The position numbers were made by a program, and so were the translations under genes. The notes under the pieces are model-generated. The model worked only from the letters and a program-made list of their open reading frames with translations. It made no database searches and was not told the origin of the DNA. Below are positions 43,283-53,347 of a stretch of DNA of 53,426 bases, piece after piece (the first letter of the stretch is position 1; each line of letters starts with the position of its first letter). This stretch comes from Candolleomyces eurysporus. Its lineage: Eukaryota > Basidiomycota > Agaricomycetes > Agaricales > Psathyrellaceae. The DNA lies in NCBI GenBank assembly GCA_027579435.1, contig JANBPK010001235.1:1-53426 (forward strand), written 5' to 3'.

Positions 43283-46200
43283 TTACTCATCATCCAACTC
43301 AAAGTCATTCTTGCCCCCTTCCCTTTCCTCGCTCTCGTTGTTGCTCTCCCAAACATAGTCCAAGTCCAATTCGTCGATGATTGTGGTCTCATCCCAGTCG
43401 ATGCCTGCGTCACTCATGACAGTTCCGCTAATTCCAGACGCAGCACCGAGCTGATGGGCACTGTTGGTGGCTTCCCACTGAGGCTTGAGGCCGAGCTTTT
43501 CCAAAATGGGCAGCCACACTTGTGAGAATCGTTCGGCAAGCTGGCTGCAAAGTGCTGCTTGTTTGGCGGCATATGCAGACACTCCATGGGCCACATCATC
43601 TGCCTTGAACGCAGGTAGTGCCGCACGCCCTTTCCACCAATCTGCTTTCCACCTCAAATACACCACAGATCGACGCATTTCCTCCCGGACAAGCAAATAT
43701 TCCTCCTCCCATTGCTGCACCCAGGCGCGAGACTTTACCCATTCTACTCTGAGACTCTCATCAAGGTCTTTGCCTTTCAGCTCATCTGGACCCTCAGAAC
43801 GAGCTCGAGGTATCAACCAAATCCACGACATGATGAATCGCCCATTGCTGATATCCTCAGGGTCCTTTCCAGGACCATGGATGTCCTCTGGCTTCAGGAC
43901 ATGGAGACGCGAACTCCATGCTCCGTTGGCATCCAGGGTCGCCAGTGCCGCCCGGGCAACATTATACCGTGTTTCCGCCTTCGTAATCTTTGTTTGTATT
44001 CGGTTGTAAAGGGAGCAAACCCGAGTGTTTGGTTTGTTCCCCTGGCCTGCCAGATTAAGTTTCTTGAATTGGACAAGGCCGGTTAAAATCCTTCGCTGTC
44101 GTCGAATCTCTCCCAAGGCATCGTCACATTGAGCCTCACGTAGTTTGCATTCCTTCTCGACAAGCAGAGAGACGGACACTTGTAAGGATGGAGGCAGCGC
44201 TGATGGAAGGAGGAGGGGAATATTCTCGGCAGGAGTGTTGAGGGCTAGACCTTCCGATTCATCAGAATTTGGAAGTTGGGTGACAACGCAAGGTGCGTAA
44301 ACAAGCTGCACTTCACGCCACTGATTGATGCGCCGTCTGAGCGCAGTTCGCTTGTCTTCTAAATCGGCTTTCTGTTTACTCGTGGTGAGCTTGTTCCCCT
44401 TCACCTGCTGCTTGAGTGATTGCCTGATAAGCTGATTGTCAGCTCAATTCAATTGTGTAACCTTGAACATGGCTCACTGTTGCTCTTCCAGCTCTAAACC
44501 GGTCATCAAACAGTTGGATAACGAAATCTGATGAGCTGAAACGACACCACGAGCTGCTTCTTCAGCATCTTCCTTTGCCATCTGCAAACGTACATCCTGA
44601 AGGGTAGTCTCTATTACATTACTTGGGATTAGCATTGGCTCGTATCAGCAAATATGAGATGCGCACCTAGCTTGATGTCTTTGTAAGGATTCGGACTTTT
44701 GGTAGCGTCTTTTTCCCAGTTAGACACCATGTCAGTCCACTTTGCCTTCATTTCGTCTGAAAAGGTTGCCGACAGTTTTGTAAATGCCTCTTGGTGCTGC
44801 TTGGTCATTTCGGCCGCCTCACATAGTTTCTTCGGCAGCAATGAGCCTGAAATGGGTACGTGATGACCTTCAGCCGTTGAATTCAGGCACAATGCACTCA
44901 CGAAGGCCGACCAGTTTACCGAAGTTCATTCCGTTGAAATGGTCGTTCAAGGTCTCATGTCGCCCGCCACTAGCCATCTCACGTACGCTTGCTCCTAGGG
45001 CATTGGTCTGCGACCAGGTGGACTTGATTCATCTCCACAGGTGCGGCCACTTCCGTGACAGTATGCAAGTGCATAGTTGGTCTGGCAGTCGCTTCCATGA
45101 CCGTTGATGTGCCAAGACGGTACGGCAGCAGTGACCGATGTTGTCTCCAGATCGAGTTGAATGCGCTCGGGAAGTTTCTCCATGCGCTTCGGAAGGTTTT
45201 TGGACCACTGACATGCAATGTCATAAGTGATAACAACCCGTACCAATGCCAACCATAAAACGGCAGAGAAAATGATGTAATCCATGTTGGAGTACCTTGA
45301 AAATTGAATATCATAACATGCCCAGACCCAAGACATGGAGGATTAACACACCGTTCCCCTTTCTGTAAGTCACCGACGCCATTCGGGCGAACAAGTCCAT
45401 GACGAGAGCAGATACACGCACAATGGCGTCGTGCTCAGACTGACAGGTATTAATCTATATATTCTTTTTAGACCTGAGGTGAACAGCCAGGTGAAGAAAA
45501 CAGCAAATGTACCTCAGGCTCGTCAACATACTTAGCAAGATGTGACTGGAATGTGTTCTCTTCCACAAAGCAACCCAATCCAGGCATCAACTCCACATCC
45601 TGGATCTTCCTGGCCTTCCCTTTCAACTTGAAGTTTGCGTCAACGGCCAGNAAAAAGCGTGTATAGGAAACTAAAGAAGATGAGAACTAAAAAAAGGTTG
45701 AATCAAATTAGAACACTCACAGCAGAGTGCCAGTCGTATTCCAATTGGTTGGCAAGTTCTTGTTTGGGTGCGGGCACGCTGGGCACTCCACAGTGATTTC
45801 GCCTTCTTGACTCCCCATGACGCCCGTTGGATCGTTTCCCCTTCCCGCATGCTTTAGCATGAGAAGGACACGCCATAGTCGAAAGGCCCGGTGGAAGTCG
45901 TTGCACCAACTCTAATTCAATTAATAATCATGACCTTATAATGAAGAGAAGGGCGACCAAGTGGACATACCGGTATACTGCTCAACTCGAGTGCGTCCGA
46001 CCGTTGTAAGACAGTGTGATAGTAGTCGTAGACCGTAGTTTTTGCCTGGAGGGTAAGCTGATGAAAAGTGTCGAGCATCTCAAAAGTAAATGCAGTTTGA
46101 GGTCTTGTGAGTGTTGCAGGAAATAATGATGAACGAAGGAGTTGAACAGTTTTCTCAAGCTCTTCAGCTGGTGGTCTACAGCCGCAGAAATCAATGTTGA

Positions 46201-47076
46201 CAAGACAGACTCCGGTTACATCAAAGACCATGAAGTCTTTTGGTCCAGGAACCGGTTTGGAACAAGGCCCACCGCCATGGCCGAGCTGATATCGAAGTCC
46301 AAGAAGAGCCAAAGAGGTCTTCTGGAAGTATTCTCCAGTCTATGTCTGATTTGTTCGTGTGGTCAGCCTGTTGACGATCTTCAATTAGATGAATACGAAC
46401 CTCAACTCGATGAAGCAGGAGATCTAGATGGGCACTAATCATGCAATTACGGCAGCGCAATAGTGCCCCATTCCAACAATCCTGACACTTGAAAGGTTGA
46501 CAATTGTCCTCATCGCAGTTTGAGCATCTGGTATTCCCCACCCAGTCGCCATATCCATCGTGACGCAGCAACTCGTCAAGGAACGTTTGTTGGTGAGGGA
46601 TCCAGTCTAGAAGTTTTGACTAAAATAGCGGTCAAAAACAACGTGGTTAATGAATTAAGTCCTGGAAGTATGAAAGATAGTTAAGATCTCACCAAGTTCT
46701 CATAGGTTCTCCGATGGCCAGCCTTGGTTTTGGCCGTTTTACTCATAGTTGTTGATGTTGTTGAAGCTGTGTTCCGCTCAAAGCCATGATAGCCATCTGT
46801 GGGGTCGTTATACATATCCGATGAGTCGTGCTTCGAAATCTCCTTCGTCAAAGACCCAGAGACTTGTCCTTGGAGTGATGATTTGTTTTCCACATGACAT
46901 TGCCCAGTTCGACAAGCAGTATTGTCCTTGAGAGTCACCACGGATGTTGTGCGTGGTCCTGGCTGACTAGAAGAACCGGATATTCGAAACCCAGAGCGTG
47001 GTCCAGGTTTTGTGACTCGTACTCGTTTGGCTTCGGACGGGCCCGAGTCCCCTTTCCGTTTTTGTTGTTGAGACAT
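43283..47076 (-). pseudogene. Second KDZ-type transposase, CxC2-like, frameshifted
   Basis: Minus-strand multi-exon gene from ATG 47076 (MSQQQKRKGDSGPSEAKRVR, basic) to the stop at 43283. The cysteine cluster is NTRCSNCDEDNCQPFKCQDC, then LLRCRNCMISAH and HRVE (46571-46360). Next come YFQKTSLALLGLRYQLGHGG, VFDVTGVCLVNIDFCGC, LMLKHAGRGNDPTGVMGSQE, VECPACPHP and SNMDYIIFSAVL (about 45310), TYDIACQWSKNL and WHINGHGSDCQTNYAL. Near 45030 the frame changes by one base between CGDE and STWSQTNALGASVREM, so the catalytic region is broken. The C-terminal helical part (43283-44404) is intact. It is divergent from the copy at 21832-25532 and so not a recent duplicate. The N at 45651 sits beside an A run. 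Confidence 0.82.
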
Positions 47077-47510
47077 GGCACAGACACTCGACGCTTGTGT
47101 AAAGTCCAGCGAATGGAGTACTTATGCAGTGGAACACGAGGCAAACACGAGATCAGCACGAGATCAGTTGTTATCAATTACCACAATGCGAAACTGAAGA
47201 AGCACTGACAATCGAGCGCATTCTTCCAATCTAATGGAGCCCATGGGCTGAAGGACTTCATTAAAAATCTTTGGTATTCCAATTCTGAGGCTACAAGGGC
47301 CCGAACTTTGAATCTGGACGACATGAAAATAGGAGGGAGAGCTGCAAACTGAGTCCGACGAAATGAGATTGCTCAAAAAGAGACATGCTAACAAATCTAT
47401 TGATTCGAACACCCAAAATCTGTCCTCGGCAGCTCCAGAGCGTTGCGCTAAGAAGTATATATCATTGAACGGACAACAGACATACATAGGCGCAACGATA
47501 TCGGAACGTT
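47077..47510. other. No gene recognised
   Basis: Region between the start of the minus-strand KDZ gene and the stop of the next minus-strand gene; it probably includes the promoter of the KDZ gene. The minus-strand ORF 47164-47523 has no domain. Confidence 0.4.
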
Positions 47511-48342
47511 CTACATGATGCAAAGATTATCAGGTCCATAACGAACTTGATCCCCGAATTGGCGAGCGGCTAAAGAGACTTGACCCGCGGCCTTGGCTCT
47601 CTGGTATTCTGCCCATGCCACCTCAAAGTTGTCCTCTCGCCAGTAGCGAACACCTGGCCAGAACTGGCCGGTCTGAAGATTCTTGATGAGCGGTTCGGTG
47701 AAGTTCCTGTCAGACGACGAAAAGAGAGGTGAGTGAAATATCATGGAATCATACAGTAGACCCTTACCAACTCCAGAAGACACCGCAGCAGCGCCCACGT
47801 GTAATAATGTAAAACTTTGGCTTCCTGGTCAACGGACTTCCAGGCATGACCCACTCCCGTTGGGGAGGTGCTTCAGGGGCAACTTCCCCAGCGTCAACGG
47901 GTACAAACCTCGTAGTACGGGTGGCAGCTCATTGAGAAGGGGTTGACGGAGCTGTGCGAGCACCTGAAAAAGCTGGGCGAGAACCACCAATCGAGCGAGC
48001 GGGAGCATCTTCATACTCTCTGACCTCACGAATGGGAGTTGGAGAAAGGCTTAAAGTTAAATCTTGTCAAGTAATCAGAGAGCGAGATAAAACATTATAA
48101 ACAAGAAGACTTACTCAACCCAGCCAACATGTTGGCGATATCGTTGAGGCTCACATTAGAAAGGGGGGCAGCGTCAAGGTCCGCTGTTGAAGTTGAGCTC
48201 AGGCTACCGTCACCAACATCTAACCCGTTCAGTTTAAGAGAGGGCCATTCCTCAAAGGAAGAGAACACTTACCACTGGACAGTTCTGGCGACGGTGACCG
48301 TTGCTGGTAATGCCGATGGCTGCGGGAGCGGGGTCGTGGCAT
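47511..48342 (-). CDS. Protein with RNase H1 N-terminal/viroplasmin-like domain, one in-frame stop
   Basis: Start ATG 48342 (MPRPRSRSHRHYQQRSPSPE); introns near 48215-48270 and 48065-48118 join to ADLDAAPLSNVSLNDIANML and LSPTPIREVREYEDAPARS. The C-terminal domain is KPKFYIITRGRCCGVFWSW, an intron, then TGQFWPGVRYWREDNFEVAW and EYQRAKAAGQVSL. This fits the fold called caulimovirus viroplasmin or RNase H1 N-domain (FYVV..G...GIF.SW...G......F....EA), a small RNA:DNA-hybrid or dsRNA-binding module. No RNase H catalytic part is present. A TGA at 47929-47931 (one transition from CGA) interrupts the frame after APSTPSQ, so the gene may be dead. Confidence 0.5.
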
Positions 48343-48772
48343 TAAGTGAGGAGGCAGGGGACTGTTCCTGGTGGGAGAGAAGGTGGAAAGGGGTGATCCC
48401 CAACAAATGATGGAAACCGTCTTAAATGACTGGGCACAAAGAGGCGGCGGCGAGTAAAAAAGGAAAGTCGATATAAACGGAAAACAAACCGGCGCATGGG
48501 TAGGCGGTTGTCGAGCGGTGCGGGTGCACTCCAGGGCAGACTCAATCTAACCCTATCGGGGCAAATNAAAAAAAGAGGAAAAGGACAAGGAAAAAGAAAA
48601 TAAAAGAAAGAAAAGGAAAAGCATGATNANATTCCAGTAAATAAACCCTTCCTCCTCCTACGAAATATAAAAGGACGAAGACGAGGGCGTGTACCCCAAC
48701 TAGTTTCCACCCTCTTTGTACCCGTCCTCATAGCTTCTCACATCTTACCATCTCTGCAACCAACCTCTCCTG
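48343..48772. promoter_or_regulatory. Intergenic region between divergent genes
   Basis: 430 bp separate the starts of the minus-strand gene (48342) and the plus-strand gene (48773). It contains a purine-rich A/G tract with Ns at 48567-48630 and a TATAAAAGG-like element at 48667-48675, about 100 bp upstream of the plus-strand start, a good TATA candidate for that gene. Confidence 0.45.
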
Positions 48773-51187
48773 ATGGGCAAACGCTGGGCCAACATCCCGC
48801 AGTGGGACTGGATGACGGAGAGGATCCCCCAGTACAAGGAGCGCGCCGCCCTTGGTCTAAAGCGCGAGTTCTTCAAGGAGACGACTGAAGACCTGATTAA
48901 GACCTTCACGCTCGCCCCCACCGAAGAAGCCATTCGTGTCCTCGGGCTTGAGACTGCGAGACAGGCTGTGTGGGACCTGTATTCAAGTGTAAGTTGCTGT
49001 CTTTCGATACCAGAGCTGTAGCTTACCCAGGTCTAGCATGTCGAGAATTGGTTNCCCCAACGCTACTCGGACGACTGCTACAGCAAGCGCATCCGGTAAG
49101 CGCGGTACTCTCGAGCCCAAGAAGAAGATGCTTCAGCACTGGCAGGTCTACCAGAAGCTTTACTGGGAAAAGGGCCTTGAAGAATGTGTTAACGACGAGT
49201 GTAAGCATCTCCATGGAGGGCCACTCTCCCAGCTCGACGCCCAGAAAAGGTTTGCTGTATGCAACCGAATCATTCTCGAGCTCTACAAGCGCGAGTCTGA
49301 GGAGGTTCATCACATTGTCAACGAGGCTCGGGAGGGACGCCGTACAGACCCTCTGACAAACGAAGATATCTCCCGCAACCTCACGGAACTTCCTCGAACC
49401 CTCAAGCAATTTGGCGAAAACATTGTGAGCAAGACCGACTGGTCCGGGGTCATTGCCTTTGGAGGTCCACACCCTTCATACGACGGCAAGGTATACACTT
49501 ACATGTGAGTTCATAGGTTTCTAATCTGACAGCGTAGTAAATATTAAAATCTCATCATAGCCACCCTGTTGGAACCACAAAAGAAGGACTCACCTTTGAT
49601 GAGTTCCTCGGTAAAGAGGCCTATCTGGAGTGGGTAAGCCAGCTGGACGCCTTCTTCGATGCGTGCTATGGTGAGTTAATCACATACCGTCACCAGTTGT
49701 ACCACTGACAGCCTGATAGATGACGATGACCGTGCTCGTTGTTCGGGTGGATCCACTCCTGCCGCTGCTGGGCAAAGCCGTGGCACCAACAAGTCTGGCC
49801 TATCACCGAGCTCCAGCAACACCTTGTTGGAGAATGCCGTACCCAAGCAGCCCGAGAACAAGCAGGAAGATCGTCGACAGTCTCAAGCGCTCAAGAGCGA
49901 GTACGAGAGAACTCGCGAGATCAACATGGCCAGGAACAAGATTGTCCTGGGCATCTTGGACAGTACCATTGGTTGTGGAGAGGAGCCTGAAGTTCTTGTC
50001 AAAGAGTTGACAAAGGTTGGGATCGAGTTAGACGCTCAAGAGCTGAAACAAACCTTGGACAAGTGAGTTTCATCTTGTTTATCACTTGTCGATAGATTGA
50101 TCTCACGCCTGTTTAGGATCAAACTCCTTTGTTCCCGCTCCCCCACCACTGACCATGATGCAGGTTCCCCTCCCCAATCCCTCACCAACAGCGTTGACGG
50201 TGACCCTTTACCCAAGGAGCCTGTAGCGTCAACCACCGAAGGCAGTGGAGTGCCAGCTGTCCCTGTGAATGGGCAACACGTTGATGCTGGATCAATGCCA
50301 GCAATCTTCCAAGATCCCCCTGCCCCCACCGACGTCCCCATGGCCAACGAGGGATCTCAACATCGGGACGTGGTCCTGTCAAACTCCCAGGAGATACCAG
50401 CTGCTGGAAATGGAGACATGCGCGTAGAAATCAAGGCGACGGAAGACAGCGCTGGTGGAGGGATGGAACAGGCCGTCATCAACGACGACAAAGAGACGGG
50501 AAAGGGCTTAGGTGCGTTTGTCCGTCAACTTGTTCATTCTATTATCTCACATTTACCGATTTGTAGCATCTAAGATGGCTGTCTCACTTGCCGACCTCGA
50601 GGCGAGCTTGCCCTCCTATCTCAAGCCAATCTGGAAGTATCTGCTTTCAGTCTCAAAAGAGGACGCGTGGTGCTCCCTTCTGTATCACTTTGTGCAATTT
50701 GAAGTTCAGGATCACGGGAATGGGGTCAGTTCTATTCCAATGGATGGTGTAATTTTTCTGACCACAGATTGACAGCAAATGCGGATGAATACAACCGATC
50801 GTCCAAAGGCCGTCCAAGCTTGGATCAAGAGCCACAACAAGACTATCCCCCCCTTCCTCCCTCGATCTTGCAGTTTTTTCTATTCAAACACTTAGTTGGT
50901 GGAAGGCGAATCAACCCGAATGGAGGATCAAGGGTGTCGATAGCGTGAACCCCTCTGCCTTCATGCGTGAGGTTCCTCCCGACGCCGATTGGACCTCCTT
51001 GGCTCGCAGTGGGACGACTGGTATCTATACTGTTGTCATGGCTGTCTCTTGGTGGATCCTCAAGGCTGGCGCTGAGTGGGCTAAGGATGTGGGCACCCTT
51101 GTTGGCAATATCACTTGGGCTCTGAAGGCGATGGGTGCTTCCGGGTCCGCGAATGAGATCCAGGACAAGGAAACGGGGTTCCAATAA
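48773..51187 (+). CDS. Basidiomycete hypothetical family, full-length member, about 7-8 exons
   Basis: Function unknown. ATG 48773 (GKRWANIPQWDWMTERIPQY) with exon 1 to 48988 and an intron 48989-49036. The next exon reads HVENWFPN only if the N at 49054 is treated as a spurious base; the frame then runs into KRGTLEPKKKMLQHWQVYQK. Later exons encode PRTLKQFGENIVSKTDW, a Ser-rich linker, a charged helical region (SEYERTREINMARNKIVLGI), a disordered acidic/Pro region, SLADLEASLPSYLKPIWKYL, RPKAVQAWIKSH, SWWKANQPEWR and the terminal RSGTTGIYTVVMAVSWW. The domain order and the QPEWR and GxxG...WW motifs match the cargo gene at 13637-16729. The last 15 or so codons overlap, antisense, the broken end of the Tnp2 fragment. 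Confidence 0.65.
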
Positions 51188-52017
51188 TCGAGCTCCAGGA
51201 GGACGGAATAACGAATGCCGGTTCGCTTGAAGACGGCGTTCCTTTGAGCCTTCGTCGTAGCGTTGCACCAATCCAAAGCCGCTCGTCGGTACTCTTCCTG
51301 AGTCATGAGCTGGAATGGGACGCTATTGGTGTCGATGTTGTTGATTCCCTTCTTCCTTACATGACACTTTGTGCAAAAAATGGTCGCTATATGGCTGGCG
51401 TGACCAACAAGTTTAAGACCTCCCGGAAGATCGTTGATAGATGGGATGACAGCTTCGCGTGACCTACGCCCTTCAGGATGTTCGTATGTTTGCTCGAACC
51501 ATGTCCCATCTTCATACGACTCTTTCAACACTTTGACAAGCGGGTTCAGGTGCCCGTTCAAACCCTCCAATTGAGGCTGTCGAGGACCGGGTACGAGACC
51601 AACGAGGTAAAGATTTTCTGGTTTGGTTCGAATGCTGGGAGGGAGGCTGAGACAAGCCATACCAATGGCCCCGATGGATGCTGATTTGCCGGAAGCTTTG
51701 TTGTGGAAAGGGTTATAGGTGTCGTAGCTCAGCGACCAAACTGTCCGCAGTTCCTTCTCGGAATCTACAAACACGTTTCCTTCGTGATCCTTGAACCCCC
51801 AAATGGCCGCGGCTTCATTGATATCAGAAATAAATGGCGACCCTACGTTCTCCAAACATTTTTTGTGATACTGCCAAATCATTTCTTCAATACCCGGCCG
51901 GGAATACAACCATGCGCGGAAATCCGTGAAGTCTTGCATCACATAAGGCCGGATAGGTACCCGGATGGCGACACCTCCTCCTTCCTGCCCTCCGAACCTC
52001 CTTGTTCTCCTCTTCAT
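51170..52017 (-). pseudogene. Tnp2-type (CACTA/Plavaka-like) transposase fragment
   Basis: Minus-strand frame: VPIRPYVMQDFTDFRAWLYS, SLSYDTYNPFHNK, IGAIGMACLSLPPSIR, YLVGLVPGPRQPQLEGLNGH, LNPLVKVL, TYEHPEGRRSREAVIPSIND, LPGGLKLVGHASHIATIFCT, KCHVRK and VLLELDYWNP. These are diagnostic of Tnp2-family transposases, in which LVGLVPGP...L..LN..L.PLV and H.....FC..C are conserved. Both the N-terminal part and everything after YWNP (including the usual DSMHNLFLG region) are missing. It ends at about 51170, where the convergent plus-strand gene ends. The frame upstream of 51990 is antisense/other-frame sequence of the accessory ORF. Confidence 0.75.
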
Positions 52018-52072
52018 CTTCCGCCTTCAACCGTGCACTAGCTCCTTCTGGATCTTCTAGGAGAAGCTTCTG

Positions 52073-53029
52073 TCAACGGCGCCATTCTGTCCGTGTCTTC
52101 TTGATCCTGGCGCTGATGCACTGTTTCACATGGGCTAGAGTGCGAAGCTTTGCAGGACTCGGGGGTGCGTACGCTTCGTTGTCCTTTACCATCATGTAGA
52201 AACCCCTGGCCATGAGCCCAATCAGTCTCTCGTTCCATGGAGAGTTTGGAGGACCCGTCCAGTCCAGTTGAGGATTTGGCAAAGCAGGCGGATCGCGACC
52301 ATGAAGAGTATAAGCCTTCACCCGTTCAGGGTCAGCGGTCGGTGTAGGGTCATCGACCTTACAAAGGCCGACATGTTGCCCCTCGAGGTATTTGCGGAGA
52401 GCCTTCTGTGAATCGGGAAGTGTGAGAATAGGAGAGTAAAGAGGATCTCGACGCGGAACACGTACATTCCACTGATTTTTGACTGCAGGCTTCTTTCCAG
52501 GACTCTGGGGTGGCCTTCCTTTGCGCTGCGGCGTCTTTGGACCGTCCTCATCGATTTCCATAGGTTGAGTGAGCTGAGGCTCGGCAGCCTGCTGCTGCTG
52601 AAGATGGGCTACTTCCTGCTGCTGAGGGTGGGCGATCTCCCGCGACTGCTGGGAATGGGTACTTTGCTGCGGTTGCTCGACGGGCTGCCCGGACGAACGA
52701 GCCAGTGCTTGGGATACGGCGCTGCTAATGAGAGTCGGCAATGTCGCGAGTATTTGTTGGGCCATGACTGTATTTGAGCGATGCATAACTTGAACAAGGA
52801 GCGAAGTCATAGCGTCGTTGTCTGTATTAAAAGAGGGCGCTGCAGGATTGGGGTCGCTTGGGGATTGAAGAGCACCGTTAGCCGGGTTGTGCACGACCTG
52901 GCTGGAAGACGCAGCGGCATTAGACATCAACCGGTTCTGGGGCACTGTTAGTAAATGGGTGTTAATCAGGAGATGGCCCGGACTCACTTGGGCGTCCCCT
53001 TCCATATTGATGTCGTGGTCGTCCACCAT
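52073..53029 (-). CDS. Gln-rich accessory ORF upstream of the Tnp2 fragment
   Basis: Start chosen at ATG 53029 (MVDDHDINMEGDAQ); a 51-nt GT-AG intron without stops follows, then NRLMSNAAASSSQVV. The middle is Gln/His-rich (REIAHPQQQEVAHLQQQQAA), then a basic PQRKGRPPQSPGKK motif resembling an AT-hook-like segment, then a folded-looking region LTLPDSQKALRKYLEGQHVG and WTGPPNSPWNERLIGLMARG. It ends at TGA 52073; beyond that codon the frame stays open for about 30 codons (QKLLLEDPEGASARLKAEDE), so this TGA may be a nonsense mutation. No function recognised. It may be the accessory protein of the same transposon as the Tnp2 fragment. Confidence 0.5.
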   Translation of the reverse strand: MVDDHDINMEGDAQVSPGHLLINTHLLTVPQNRLMSNAAASSSQVVHNPANGALQSPSDPNPAAPSFNTDNDAMTSLLVQVMHRSNTVMAQQILATLPTLISSAVSQALARSSGQPVEQPQQSTHSQQSREIAHPQQQEVAHLQQQQAAEPQLTQPMEIDEDGPKTPQRKGRPPQSPGKKPAVKNQWNVRVPRRDPLYSPILTLPDSQKALRKYLEGQHVGLCKVDDPTPTADPERVKAYTLHGRDPPALPNPQLDWTGPPNSPWNERLIGLMARGFYMMVKDNEAYAPPSPAKLRTLAHVKQCISARIKKTRTEWRR

Positions 53030-53347
53030 GGTCGACAGGAACTCTTGAAGCTCGAGAGTCCGATGGTTTGAAAACCATGGATGAAATTTATATTCATGCC
53101 TAGATATCTTATCGAACTTCAATTCCAAACGGCCTCTCAAAATATAAGGCGCCTCACCAAGCCTTGTTCCGTCGCCCTTATTCTCCTCGATACTTTGATT
53201 TCCTCACTTAGTTATGCCATCATTGGACAATCGTGCCTGGCTCGTTGTCTAAATCTACACATATTTCTCCCGAGATAGTTACGAGTCGCCACGGATGCAA
53301 GGAGAAAGAGAAAAAGGTGAATCAAACTCCGCCCGGTCATTGATATA
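53030..53347. other. No gene recognised
   Basis: 5' flank of the minus-strand ORF starting at 53029. The upstream in-frame extension to 53140 begins without an ATG and has no domain. Confidence 0.4.

Noticed and set aside
44784..45107. Plus-strand ORFs within 43157-45258
   Set aside because: Antisense shadows of the minus-strand KDZ gene.
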